A DNA stretch of 64,000 nt from Pedobacter alluvionis (GCF_003664035.1 NZ_RCCK01000015.1:248001-312000); one strand, 5' to 3'. Shown: positions 1 through 9,158, counted from the stretch's first letter. The notes: generated by a model from the letters alone, not told the origin. Translations and numbers: made by a program.

Positions 1-158
1 GGTTTTTTAGGGCAAGCAGAAGTATATTATTTAACCTCGACTACATCAGTTCAATAAAAAAAGATGATGGGGGGATGTTTGTAGAACTTAAGACGGGAAA
101 TTTAATCAGAATCTCAGAACGGCAGGCTGTTAAATTAAGAAGCCTCATTAAAATATAA
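1..158 (+). CDS. LytTR-type response regulator, C-terminal end only
   Basis: The reading frame that begins at base 3 and stops with TAA at 156-158 gives 51 residues starting FFRASRSILFNLDYISSIKK and ending in a segment with VELKTGNLIRISERQAVKLR. This is the typical end of a LytTR DNA-binding domain: the FxRxxRxxxxNLxYI strand, then a xxVxLxxGxxIxISRRxxxxL(K/R) strand-helix. Such domains usually sit behind a CheY-like receiver in Bacteroidota two-component regulators paired with a LytS/YehU-type histidine kinase. Only the end of the gene is inside the window, so the receiver and the partner kinase cannot be seen. Assignment to LytTR is from motif recall and is fairly secure; its targets are unknown. 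Confidence 0.75.
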   Translation, partial: FFRASRSILFNLDYISSIKKDDGGMFVELKTGNLIRISERQAVKLRSLIKI

Positions 159-175
159 ACTTTAATTTTTTGATC

Positions 176-1933
176 ATGAAAATAAACTTAGTAAAACTGG
201 GTGTGGCTGTGCTATGCCTCATCATTGGAGTGGAAACTTTTGCACAACAAAAACTAACCTTACCCGATAGCAGTAATTACATCATTAACGATAGTGTGAT
301 GATTAAAACAAAATATGGGATTACTTTATCTGCCGTGGTGGTGAGGAAAAAAGGTATGCCGCAGAAATTGCCTGCTGCACTCTTTTATTTTATCTATTCC
401 AATACCAATAGAAGTTTGATGGAAGCCAGGTATGCAGCCGATCATGGTTATGTTGGCATTGTTGCCGATGCCAGAGGAAAACGGCTCAGTCCCGATATGC
501 CGGTGCCTTACGAATATGAAACCAAAGATGTAAATGCAGTGATCGATTGGATCACCCAACAATCATGGAGCGATGGCAGGGTGGGGATGTATGGCGGAAG
601 TTATTCAGGTTTTGCACAATGGGCAGCGGCTAAACACCTGCATCCGGCATTAAAAACCATTGTGCCCTATGTTGCAGCTATTCCAGGGCTTGGCTTGCCC
701 ATGGAAAATAATGTTTTTTTAACTGCCAATTACCAGTGGGCCTTTTATATTACCAACAATAAATATACTGATGATGAGGTAAATAACGACAAGGTCCGCT
801 GGCGCAACATGAGGTTTAATTGGTGGGATAGCGGGGCTGCTTATAATAAGATCGATAGCGTTGATGGCACACCAAATCCATTGTTGCAGAAATGGCTTAG
901 CCACCCTGATTATGATACCTACTGGCAGTCGATGGTACCCTATGGTAGCGATTTTAAACACATCAATATTCCGGTGCTCAGCATTACCGGGTATTACGAT
1001 GATGGACAGGTTTCGGCATTAGAATATCTCCGCGAACATTATAAGTATAATCCGTCAGCTGAACATTATTTAATTATAGGTCCTTATGATCATTTTGGAT
1101 CGCAGATAGGTGGATTAGCCAGGCTAAGAGGTTATGAGGTAGATTCAATAGCGCTAATCAATACCCGTGAAATGACTTTCCAGTGGCTCGACTATATTCT
1201 TAAAGGCGGAAAGAAACCCGCATTGTTAAAAGATAAGATCAATTTTGAGGTAATGGGCGCAAATAAATGGAATCATGCTTCTTCATTGGCAAAGATGGAG
1301 GATTACCACATCCGCTTTTATCTGGACAGCACTAAAAACGGGATGATGTTGTCGGAGCAAAAGCCAGTCAAAAAAGTTTTCATGCATCAGCAGGTTGATC
1401 TGGCCGATAGAACCAAGTTCTACAACGATTATTATCCTGATCCGATCATCAAAAAGGAGATCGACAGATCAAATGGATTGTTTTTTATCACGAAGCCAAT
1501 TAATCAAGCCGTTTCAGTGTCAGGTGCACTAGAAGGGCAGCTCAAAGCCATCATCAACAAAAAGGATATGGATGTTGGCCTCATTCTGTACGAAATTACT
1601 CCATCAGGCAAATATTTTCAGCTCTCTTATTATTTAGGAAGGGCAAGCTATGCACACGACATGAGCAAAAGGACATTACTTAAGCCTGGCAAATTAGAAA
1701 CCATACCTTTTTATAGGTCGAGGGTTTTTAGTAAGCAGCTTCAAAAAGGCAGCAGGTTGCTTTTGGTGCTTAATATTGATAAAAATCCTTTTGCACAGAT
1801 CAATTATGGAACCGGTAAGGATGTGAGTAAAGAAACGATAAAAGATGCAGGCCCTCCACTTGAAATTAAATGGTCGACACAGAGTTTTATTGAGCTTGGT
1901 CTTTCGGCGGATGTTGAAGGTTTGTTTAAATAA
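176..1933 (+). CDS. Secreted CocE/NonD-type alpha/beta hydrolase
   Basis: Predicted 585-residue exported hydrolase of the CocE/NonD (X-Pro dipeptidyl-peptidase S15-like) family, which cleaves acyl or peptide bonds. The ATG at 176 is preferred over an in-frame TTG two codons upstream because it gives a clean signal peptide (KINLVKLGVAVLCLIIG then TFA-QQ). The nucleophile motif GGSYSG places the serine at residue 142; the acid is probably Asp275 in GYYDD and the base His306 in GPYDHFG. The C-terminal part (about 390-585) matches the beta-sandwich domain usual for the family, and the length is normal. It starts 17 bases after the LytTR gene with no terminator between, so it may share a transcript. 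The substrate cannot be read from sequence. Confidence 0.85.
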   Translation: MKINLVKLGVAVLCLIIGVETFAQQKLTLPDSSNYIINDSVMIKTKYGITLSAVVVRKKGMPQKLPAALFYFIYSNTNRSLMEARYAADHGYVGIVADARGKRLSPDMPVPYEYETKDVNAVIDWITQQSWSDGRVGMYGGSYSGFAQWAAAKHLHPALKTIVPYVAAIPGLGLPMENNVFLTANYQWAFYITNNKYTDDEVNNDKVRWRNMRFNWWDSGAAYNKIDSVDGTPNPLLQKWLSHPDYDTYWQSMVPYGSDFKHINIPVLSITGYYDDGQVSALEYLREHYKYNPSAEHYLIIGPYDHFGSQIGGLARLRGYEVDSIALINTREMTFQWLDYILKGGKKPALLKDKINFEVMGANKWNHASSLAKMEDYHIRFYLDSTKNGMMLSEQKPVKKVFMHQQVDLADRTKFYNDYYPDPIIKKEIDRSNGLFFITKPINQAVSVSGALEGQLKAIINKKDMDVGLILYEITPSGKYFQLSYYLGRASYAHDMSKRTLLKPGKLETIPFYRSRVFSKQLQKGSRLLLVLNIDKNPFAQINYGTGKDVSKETIKDAGPPLEIKWSTQSFIELGLSADVEGLFK

Positions 1934-2524
1934 ATATTACCGCTTGTTGTAGGCTATATCATATTTGTAATTCCATTCGAATTTGTTCACGTTGAGCTTG
2001 TCGAAAACGCCTTTCTATATATTTAAACAGGTCCTTCGACAGGCTACCATTGACGTTGCTTTACAAATTACTATTAATCAACACTTTAATTGCTTTAGTG
2101 TTTCCGCCCAGCTAGGCCATAGGACGATATCCCCGTTCTACTTAAATCCGGCCTAACAAATTTTTCGGGCTGCTCTGTCCAAGCCACCCTACTAGCTTCG
2201 AAAGAAAAATTTTCAGCCGGCAGTTTTTGTTTCTTTTTGATGCCAAAAAGAAAGAGCCCTTCGGCGGCGGCGAGCCGAGGCAAGACCGCGCCCTGGGAAA
2301 AGAAAAAACAATTATACGTCACTCATATTGATTTTAAACAATTAATTAACCCTCAGGATGACAATTCTATATTTATGATACAGTCTCTTGAGCGCTACGG
2401 ATTTATAATCAATTTATAAATATTTATTAGCCCCACCGATTCTGAACTTATTCAACATCCATAGTTTATTATAGCACTATTGTTCTCATAATTTAGATAT
2501 TTGCAGCTGCTAATAATTTTACTG
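1934..2524. repeat. Gene-free stretch built of intergenic repeats
   Basis: About 590 bases without a convincing gene. At 1991-2045 there is an inverted repeat with arms GTTGAGCTTGTCGAA and CCTTCGACAGGCT, a REP-like element type common between Bacteroidota genes. At about 2095-2310 lies a GC-richer block containing a pyrimidine-rich stretch, the self-complementary pair TTTCTTTTTG...CAAAAAGAAA and the segment CCCTTCGGCGGCGGCGAGCC. Its composition differs sharply from the flanks. Small open frames across it (for example 2237-2419) lack start signals and look like translations of the repeat. The last part (2420-2524) is AT-rich leader DNA for the SulP gene. Confidence 0.6.
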
Positions 2525-4060
2525 ATGAAGCCTTACCTGCAACTATTCGATTTTTCAAAGAAAATAAATTACAGAACTGAAATTCTTGCAGGTTTAACGG
2601 TAGCCATGACCATGATTCCCGAATCTTTATCATTTGCTATTCTTGCAGGTTTCCCTCCCTTAACAGGTTTATACGCAGCCTTTATTATGGGCTTGATTAC
2701 GGCCGTTTTAGGTGGCAGACCAGGTTTGGTTTCCGGTGGGGCAGGCGCAACGGTAATTGTGCTCATTGCTTTAATGAAAAGCCAGGGAATAGAATATGTT
2801 TTTGCAGCAGTGGCTTTGGCAGGCGCAATCCAAATCATAGTGGGATTGTTTAAACTTGGGAAATTCGTCAGGCTTGTTCCACAACCCGTAATGTTCGGTT
2901 TTGTTAACGGTTTGGCCGTAATTATTTTTATGTCGCAGCTGGAGCAATTCAAAACGCTTGTTAACGGCAGGGTAGAATGGCTGAGCGGTACGCCTTTATA
3001 TATTATGTTGGCGCTGGTATTGCTCACCGTTGCCATAGTGGTTATTCTTCCTAAAATAACCAAAGCCATTCCATCCTCACTAGTAGCCATTATTGTGGTT
3101 TTCCTCGTTGTTTTATGTTTTGGAATTGATACCAAACTGGTTAAAAATATTGCTTCAGTAAATGGTGGTTTTCCGCCCTTTCATATTCCGAAAGTACCGC
3201 TGAATCTGGATATGCTCAAGATCATTTTCCCCTATTCACTTATTATGGCAGGTGTGGGCTTAACAGAAGGCTTGCTTACGTTGAATTTGGTTGATGAAAT
3301 TACAGAAACCAAAGGCAATGGGAACCGGGAGAGTATTGCACAGGGAATTGGCAATATTGCCAATGGTTTTTTTACCGGGATGGGCGGTTGCCCGATGATT
3401 GCACAAACGTTGGTTAATCTTTCGGCAGGAGCGAGGGCAAGGTTATCGGGCATTATTGCGGCCTTAACCATATTGCTCATTATTTTAATCGGTGCCCCGG
3501 TTATCGATCGTGTGCCTATGGCCGCGCTGGTTGGTGTAATGATGATGGTAGCCATTGGCACTTTTGAATGGATGAGTTTTAAGGTGATTAATAAAATGCC
3601 TGTGCAGGATATTATTATAGGTATAATGGTGGCTGTAATTACGATTTGGCTGCATAACCTGGCACTTGCCGTATTAATAGGAGTAATTATTTCGGCGCTT
3701 GTTTTCGCCTGGGAAAGTTCTAAACGGATACGTGCCAGCAAACATATCGATGTTGATGGTGTAAAAACCTATGAAATATTTGGTCCCTTGTTTTTCGGAT
3801 CGATTGCCAATTTTAATGAGCTGTTTGATGTAGCCAATGATCCTCAGCATATCATTATTGATTTTAAGCATAGCCGCGTTTTTGACATGTCGGGCATTGA
3901 TGCGCTGAATAAATTAACTGAACGCTACCGTTCTGTTGATAAGAAACTCCAATTAAAGCATTTGAGTAACGACTGTAAACGCTTGCTGAAAAATGCTGAT
4001 CAGATTATAACAGTAAACATTATAGAAGATCCTACTTATCGGGTGGCCACTGAACAATAA
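2525..4060 (+). CDS. SulP-family inorganic anion transporter with STAS domain
   Basis: Predicted 511-residue inner-membrane anion transporter (sulfate/bicarbonate class, SLC26/SulP). The start is taken at the ATG of MKPYLQLFDFSK; a TTG eight codons earlier adds only a short hydrophobic run. The N-terminal 70 residues carry the family signature, with TVAMTMIPESLSFAILAGFP followed by PLTGLYAAF and the VSGGAGATVIV segment. About ten to twelve hydrophobic helices reach residue 400. Residues about 425-505 form a cytoplasmic STAS domain (IIIDFKHSRVFDMSGIDALN). Length and order are typical. No carbonic anhydrase or sulfur gene lies next to it, so the anion cannot be fixed from context. It is monocistronic as far as can be seen. 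Confidence 0.9.
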   Translation: MKPYLQLFDFSKKINYRTEILAGLTVAMTMIPESLSFAILAGFPPLTGLYAAFIMGLITAVLGGRPGLVSGGAGATVIVLIALMKSQGIEYVFAAVALAGAIQIIVGLFKLGKFVRLVPQPVMFGFVNGLAVIIFMSQLEQFKTLVNGRVEWLSGTPLYIMLALVLLTVAIVVILPKITKAIPSSLVAIIVVFLVVLCFGIDTKLVKNIASVNGGFPPFHIPKVPLNLDMLKIIFPYSLIMAGVGLTEGLLTLNLVDEITETKGNGNRESIAQGIGNIANGFFTGMGGCPMIAQTLVNLSAGARARLSGIIAALTILLIILIGAPVIDRVPMAALVGVMMMVAIGTFEWMSFKVINKMPVQDIIIGIMVAVITIWLHNLALAVLIGVIISALVFAWESSKRIRASKHIDVDGVKTYEIFGPLFFGSIANFNELFDVANDPQHIIIDFKHSRVFDMSGIDALNKLTERYRSVDKKLQLKHLSNDCKRLLKNADQIITVNIIEDPTYRVATEQ

Positions 4061-4198
4061 ATTAAGTTAAGTTTTTGTTTAAGGTATACCACCATTGTAA
4101 CCATACTAACTGCAGAATATAATAGGATAATTACTGTGCACGGACCAAAACTATTGCTGGTAGTTTAATGGTAATGCTTTGTCCATAATTAAATTTTC

Positions 4199-4214
4199 AC
4201 TAAAACGTTTAAGT
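4199..4214. promoter_or_regulatory. Upstream LacI-type operator (ACTAAAACGTTTAAGT)
   Basis: Near-perfect palindrome with a central CpG, sharing the core TAAAACGTTTA with the promoter operator at 4411 and the one at 22699. Its centre is 210 bp upstream of the 4411 operator's centre, close to 20 helical turns. An auxiliary looping site is an inference from this spacing. Confidence 0.5.
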
Positions 4215-4406
4215 ATTTTAAGGAATTGTAACATAAAATTGCTCGGATTATTGTTGGAAAACACCCTTATATGCTGTTTTATAGGATGTTAATTTTTTAA
4301 ATTATTTTAATAATATTTATTTTTTACTTGTCTGGTTGACAGTTATTTTAGTAGAATTAAATATTATTGCGCTGTTTAATAAAAATTTCATAAAAATGAC
4401 AATTTA

Positions 4407-4438
4407 TTGTTAAAACGTTTTAGTATATTATATATTTG
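4407..4438 (+). promoter_or_regulatory. PUL 1 promoter (-33 TTG, -7 TATATTTG)
   Basis: TTG at 4407-4409, a 21-base spacer, then TATATTTG at 4431-4438. This fits the Bacteroidota sigma-ABfr consensus (TTG, 19-23 bases, TAnnTTTG). Transcription would start near 4445, leaving a leader of about 135 bases before the first SusC. Confidence 0.65.
4411..4422. promoter_or_regulatory. LacI-type operator TAAAACGTTTTA inside the promoter
   Basis: A perfect 12-bp palindrome with a central CpG lying between the -33 and -7 elements of the PUL 1 promoter, where a bound repressor would block RNA polymerase. The same core occurs at 4199 and 22699. No LacI-type gene adjoins this locus, so the regulator is probably encoded elsewhere. 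Confidence 0.6.
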
Positions 4439-4460
4439 AGTTAACCAAATACTAAATTTT

Positions 4461-4538
4461 ATGAGAATCCCTAACTATTATTACCAGAATTCCTGTCTTT
4501 TTAACCTGGGACATATCTTGCCGTTTCCGAAAAAATAA
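4461..4538 (+). other. Possible 25-codon leader frame before the first SusC
   Basis: ATG at 4461 to TAA at 4536-4538 encodes 25 residues beginning MRIPNYYYQNSC, with a run of three tyrosines. It starts about 16 bases after the predicted transcription start and ends 42 bases before the SusC ATG, in the same frame. It could be a translated leader, or chance in an AT-rich leader. No family is recognised. Confidence 0.25.
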
Positions 4539-4580
4539 GTTTTAGAAATCATTTTTTTACCAATTAAAGATCCATTAACT

Positions 4581-7500
4581 ATGCGATACTTATGGGCGTG
4601 CCTTGTTTTTTTTGCCGCGTTTACATTAAACGTTTTACCGGTTTTTTCGGTGGGTAAAAAAAATCATAAAGGCCTAACGATTAATTATTTGATCCTTCAG
4701 GATACGACGAAAATTAAGATCGTATCGGCTAAAGATTCTTTGCGAAAAGATAGTCTTGAACAGATCAGGAAAAAAACACTTTACAACAAAATGGCTGGCG
4801 GTGTACAAAAAGACACCAGAGATTTATCACTCTTCCCTGCCATTTCATTACAGCAAAATTTAAAGGGCAATTTTGCTGGTCTTTATGTTCAGGAACCCTC
4901 AGGCGAACCAGGTTCTATTCAGAACATGTTTATTAGAGGGGCTGCAATGCCGCTATTATCTAAAAAGGATTTGTACGATGCTCAGCCTCTGGTGGTTCTA
5001 GATGGAATCCCCTTGGTGCGGGAGCATCCTTTTGCTTTTGACATACAACAATTCGATTTTAATAGAATTGGTCCTGCAACTAATTTATTGGCCGGTATTG
5101 ATATGAATAATATTGCATCGGTAGAGGTACTTAAAGATTTAGGTTCCACTTCTGTTTACGGACCAAGGGGTGTTAATGGGGTAATTGTTTTAACCTCAAA
5201 AACAGCAGTGGGTAAATACCGCGCTATATCTTTCAACTCGTATATAGGTATGGTACAAAAACCATTTGTAAATACCATCAATGGTAAATATGAGAATGAG
5301 TTCAGGCAGCGCTTTTATGATGTATATACCACAAATGGCAGGTATTCTGATGATGAAGAGTATCCGGTATATTTAAGCGATTCGCTAAATAATGTGTACA
5401 GTGGAAAATCAGACTGGACAGATTTATACTATAAAAATGCGCTGGTATATGGCATTAATTTCTCACTTGCCGGCGGTACAGATAGGGCTAACTTTAGGTT
5501 TGCATTGGGTAATACCAAAAGTGAAGGTGTAGCAGATCAAACGGGTATAGACCGTTATAGCGCCACTTTCAATATTAATATGAAGCCAACCAAATGGTTG
5601 TTGTTTTCGACTATGATTAATGCGAACCGTTTAAACCGCGATAGAAATAAAACCTTGCGCGACCGCTTTGCACAACTTAATTATTTTCCTGATTTAAGCG
5701 CGCCTCTGCCTCCAAATAAAGATTTCTATGGTTCATACCTGCAAGAATATAAGAAAGGTTTTGATGATAACAAAACAAACTCTATTCAGGGGTATGCCAA
5801 ATTAGAAGGAATTTTTGGACGGTTTAAGGTGGTATCATCTTTTAATGCTGATTACAGCGAGGGCTATAGAGATGTTTTTTATGCCAGAACGCTTTTGCAG
5901 GGAAACAGTTATGCATCCAATTATTATGGCTTTAGCCAAAGATTAATGATGGATAACAAAGTAACTTACGATTTGAACCTGAATAAGGTTCACGATTTTC
6001 ATTTTGCATTAGGGCAATCCATGCAATGGGATATCTATAAATACAGTAACGCCTACGCTTATAAAGGTGTTAATGATTATATTAAAATCAATTTGCTGGA
6101 TTCTAAACCTAAAAATGACGATGGTTCGGACAATGGAGGTTATTTAACACCAGTTGCCTTTCCAAGAGAATTGACTTACCGGTTTTTAGATAAAACAGAA
6201 GATAACTTATTGTCTTTTTATGGAAAAGCCGACTACTCATTTAGCGATAAATACTTCTTATCAGCCATATTACGTTTAGATGGCTCTTCAAACGCACAAC
6301 CAACAAGCCGTTGGTTTTATTCGCCGACTATTTCTGCCGCCTGGAATATCAAAAACGAGTTTTTGAAAGATAACAGCTCAGTTGATGATTTAGTATTGCG
6401 TGCAAGTGTTGGTAGAATGGGGCGCACCTTTAGTTACGATAATTATACACAGGGGCCACAATATACCGCCTCAGTTGGCTATACTGGTAACTTAACGGTG
6501 CCGGGATATAATGCATTCGGTGTTTTAACACGCCCTTATCAATTTGGCTGGGTAGGTTATGGTGTGCCCTGGTCGTACTCAGATCAACTTAATGTTGGTG
6601 CTGATGTGGCAATGTTGAAAAACCGTCTTCACGTCTCCGTTGACCTTTATAGCAAAACCGATAAAAACCAATTAATTGGCATCCCTGCTTATGCCGAATA
6701 TGGTTATAAACAATCTATCGAAAGCGGAATGTCTGTTAACAACATGGGTATCGATTTTACAGTAAGTGCTCAGATCATCGCAAAAAGTAAATTCTCATGG
6801 AATTCGGCCTTAAACTTCAATCATAATGTCAACGAATTGAAAGCATTGCCAAGAGGATTGGATCAGTTGGTAGTAGGGAACAGATTTTTAAAAGTTGGCC
6901 AGCCGGTAGATCAATATTGGTTATTGGAGAATAATGGCATTTATACTTCAGATGCTGATGTGCCAGCGGTTAACGGACAAAAATTAAAATATAAGGGAAT
7001 TGTTTTAAAAGCTGGCGATCCACGTTGGAAAGACCAAAACGGAGATAATACCATTGATGATAACGATAAAGTATTAAAAGGCCATTCATTACCAACCCTT
7101 GCAGGTGGTTTCGATAACAATTTTAGATATGGCAATTGGAGTCTGGCTACAAGTCTCTACTTTAATTTAGGAAGAAAGCTAATCAACCAGGAGATGGCTA
7201 ATCATTTTGATTTTGTTAACCGCGAAGGCAATACTGATATCAGTTCTGTTAAAGAAATTACTTTCTGGGAGAAACGTGGCGATTACTCAAAATATCCACT
7301 TTACAATCCCTGGAGTACGGTAATCCCATACCGTGCAGATCAGGATCTTTTTTTAGAGAATGCTTCATTCTTAAAATTAAGACAGGTTTCATTAGGTTAC
7401 GAACTGGGTAATTTGCTCAATAGGAGGAACATCAAAATCAACAAATTCTTCGTATACGGTGCAGTGAGTAATATTTTCACCATCACGCCTTACACCGGTC

Positions 7501-7595
7501 AGGATCCTGAATTGGTGAGCTACGATGGCGTTGATACAGGTTATGGCCAACCGATTCCGAGAACATATACCCTGGGTGTTAAAATGGAGCTTTAA
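4581..7595 (+). CDS. SusC/RagA-like TonB-dependent outer-membrane transporter without N-terminal extension
   Basis: 1004-residue outer-membrane transporter of the SusC/RagA family. The plug domain is recognised from LSLFPAISLQQNLKGNFAGL, FIRGAAMPL, VVLDGIPL and the SusC signature VEVLKDLGSTSVYGPRGVNG followed by VIVLTSK. The C-terminal barrel shows FLENASFLKLRQVSLGYEL and the end TYTLGVKMEL. Unusually, residues 25-75 are a short charged linker (KIKIVSAKDSLRKDSLEQ) instead of the carboxypeptidase-regulatory-like extension present in the other two SusC proteins here, and no clear TonB box is visible. It forms a pair with the SusD gene that starts just after it. First gene of PUL 1, controlled by the promoter/operator at 4407-4438. 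The imported ligand is unknown. Confidence 0.88.
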   Translation: MRYLWACLVFFAAFTLNVLPVFSVGKKNHKGLTINYLILQDTTKIKIVSAKDSLRKDSLEQIRKKTLYNKMAGGVQKDTRDLSLFPAISLQQNLKGNFAGLYVQEPSGEPGSIQNMFIRGAAMPLLSKKDLYDAQPLVVLDGIPLVREHPFAFDIQQFDFNRIGPATNLLAGIDMNNIASVEVLKDLGSTSVYGPRGVNGVIVLTSKTAVGKYRAISFNSYIGMVQKPFVNTINGKYENEFRQRFYDVYTTNGRYSDDEEYPVYLSDSLNNVYSGKSDWTDLYYKNALVYGINFSLAGGTDRANFRFALGNTKSEGVADQTGIDRYSATFNINMKPTKWLLFSTMINANRLNRDRNKTLRDRFAQLNYFPDLSAPLPPNKDFYGSYLQEYKKGFDDNKTNSIQGYAKLEGIFGRFKVVSSFNADYSEGYRDVFYARTLLQGNSYASNYYGFSQRLMMDNKVTYDLNLNKVHDFHFALGQSMQWDIYKYSNAYAYKGVNDYIKINLLDSKPKNDDGSDNGGYLTPVAFPRELTYRFLDKTEDNLLSFYGKADYSFSDKYFLSAILRLDGSSNAQPTSRWFYSPTISAAWNIKNEFLKDNSSVDDLVLRASVGRMGRTFSYDNYTQGPQYTASVGYTGNLTVPGYNAFGVLTRPYQFGWVGYGVPWSYSDQLNVGADVAMLKNRLHVSVDLYSKTDKNQLIGIPAYAEYGYKQSIESGMSVNNMGIDFTVSAQIIAKSKFSWNSALNFNHNVNELKALPRGLDQLVVGNRFLKVGQPVDQYWLLENNGIYTSDADVPAVNGQKLKYKGIVLKAGDPRWKDQNGDNTIDDNDKVLKGHSLPTLAGGFDNNFRYGNWSLATSLYFNLGRKLINQEMANHFDFVNREGNTDISSVKEITFWEKRGDYSKYPLYNPWSTVIPYRADQDLFLENASFLKLRQVSLGYELGNLLNRRNIKINKFFVYGAVSNIFTITPYTGQDPELVSYDGVDTGYGQPIPRTYTLGVKMEL

Positions 7596-7629
7596 GATGA
7601 AAACAAGAACTAACAAAACATCAAGTAAG

Positions 7630-9147
7630 ATGAAAAATATATTATACACACTTCTGGTTTCGATAATTGCCTTTTCGAGTTGTAATAAAGCTTTAGAAAC
7701 CGATTCTACCAGGGTTGTAGGCGAAAAAAATGCCTGGAATACAGTAGAGGATGCCCGATCGGGAATTTTGGGGGTTTATGCTTTAACACGGGCTGCTTTA
7801 TCAGACAACAACAGCCACTGGATTTATGGTGATGTAAGAACGGGAGAGTTTTTAAGTCCGAAAAGACAGGATTTAAAGGCTGTAATCGGCAATAATTTAA
7901 ACGCAGCATATCCCGTAATGGAGGCGTTATCTGATTGGACAAGGTTTTATGCTATTGTAAACGGCGCCAACGTTTTCTTAGAAAACATTGGGCATGTAAA
8001 AGAAACAGATAAACGATACACGAGCAATAACATGACCGTGGATATTGCGCAAGCCAGGTTTTTAAGGGCTTTTGCCTATTTCTACATGGTTAGAATCTGG
8101 GGCGATGTACCATTTATTACCTCATCAGACGAAGGTAAATTTACCAATAAACCCCGCGAAAGCCAGGCCAGGATTTTAGCATGGGCAGAACAGGAAATTT
8201 TAAAAGCAGCAGCTGATCTGCCATTTATTTACAGTGGTGGCGACGTGCAACAGCCAACTGATTATTACAATGAAAGTTCGGGAAGATGGGGTGGGGCTTT
8301 GGCAACAAAAGTTACGGCATACGCTATTTTAGCTCATTTGGCAGCCTGGAACGGCGATTATACTAACGTTGCTAAATATGCCAAATTTGTGGAAGATAAT
8401 TATGGCAGAAGTGCCGGCGGTTTTACAGCAAGTGCTGATTTATCAAATTCCAATGGGTTTTTCTACAATAAAAACACCAGGCAGATGTTCGGTTTTAACT
8501 CCGATTATGGTCACGTAGATGGTTCATCTACCGGGCATATTGAAGAGTTAACTTTAGCTGAACCGGTTATGACCAAGTCAGTTCCGGATATTTATCTTCC
8601 GAAAGATTCGATTCTGAAATATTTCAATGTTGCCAAAGATCAAAGGTTTGCAGTTGATACATTAGGTCAGGCAAAATATGATGGAAGATATTTTACGAAC
8701 ATAAACGGTAAGTATCCCATTTTCAGCAAAATAAAAGTGATTCAGGGCGGAGGAACAGATCCGAACTTCAGGTATTTTACCAGTGCTTTGGTTTTTACCC
8801 GCTTAGAAGATATCGTGTTATTAAGAGCAGAAGCTTTATCTGTTTTGGGCGACCAAAATGGTGCTTTAAATGAATTACTTGTTGTTCAGAGCAGAAGATT
8901 TGAGGATCCTACAGCCCTGGCGATTTCACTTAACACAGACGGCGTCATAAAATTAATCTTCGAAGAGCGCCACCGCGAATTGTTGGGTGAGGGTTCAAGG
9001 TGGTATGATTTGATCCGCTACAACAAAATCAAACAGAACGATGCCAAATTTATGAATCTCATCAATTCTGGTGGGATTTACTGGCCTATATCAAGAAAGC
9101 TGATTGCTCAGAATAGTTTATTAACCCAAAATGCTTACTGGCGCTAA
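7630..9147 (+). CDS. SusD/RagB-like surface nutrient-binding lipoprotein
   Basis: Predicted 505-residue lipoprotein that caps the neighbouring SusC barrel and binds the ligand at the cell surface. The ATG at 7630 gives the shortest lipoprotein signal (KNILYTLLVSIIAFSSC, lipobox FSSC). An in-frame ATG at 7597, two bases after the SusC stop, would add 11 polar residues and cannot be excluded. SusD hallmarks are the first helix (AWNTVEDARSGILGVYAL), the TPR-like core with QARFLRAFAYFYMVRIWGDVPF and the C-terminal helix EERHRELLGEGSRWYDLIR followed by WPIS. The length is normal. The stop overlaps a possible start of the next gene, pointing to one transcript. Confidence 0.9.
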   Translation: MKNILYTLLVSIIAFSSCNKALETDSTRVVGEKNAWNTVEDARSGILGVYALTRAALSDNNSHWIYGDVRTGEFLSPKRQDLKAVIGNNLNAAYPVMEALSDWTRFYAIVNGANVFLENIGHVKETDKRYTSNNMTVDIAQARFLRAFAYFYMVRIWGDVPFITSSDEGKFTNKPRESQARILAWAEQEILKAAADLPFIYSGGDVQQPTDYYNESSGRWGGALATKVTAYAILAHLAAWNGDYTNVAKYAKFVEDNYGRSAGGFTASADLSNSNGFFYNKNTRQMFGFNSDYGHVDGSSTGHIEELTLAEPVMTKSVPDIYLPKDSILKYFNVAKDQRFAVDTLGQAKYDGRYFTNINGKYPIFSKIKVIQGGGTDPNFRYFTSALVFTRLEDIVLLRAEALSVLGDQNGALNELLVVQSRRFEDPTALAISLNTDGVIKLIFEERHRELLGEGSRWYDLIRYNKIKQNDAKFMNLINSGGIYWPISRKLIAQNSLLTQNAYWR

Positions 9148-9158
9148 TGATAACGGAT

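Larger units (their letters stand above)
4061..4580. promoter_or_regulatory. Regulatory region of PUL 1
   Basis: A 520-base AT-rich stretch between the SulP gene and the first SusC. It holds two LacI-type operator sequences (4199-4214 and 4411-4422), a strong promoter (4407-4438) and a possible 25-codon leader frame (4461-4538), each listed separately. Nothing resembling a gene is seen in 4061-4198 or 4215-4400. Confidence 0.65.

Noticed and set aside
2237..2419. 60-codon plus-strand frame in the GC-rich repeat block
   Set aside because: No start signal, no family, and the translation simply follows the repeat DNA.
2569..3741. Two long minus-strand frames (188 and 169 codons) opposite the SulP gene
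   Set aside because: They are antisense shadows of a well-supported transporter; composition is Thr/Ile/Pro/Ala-rich without hydrophobic or domain pattern.
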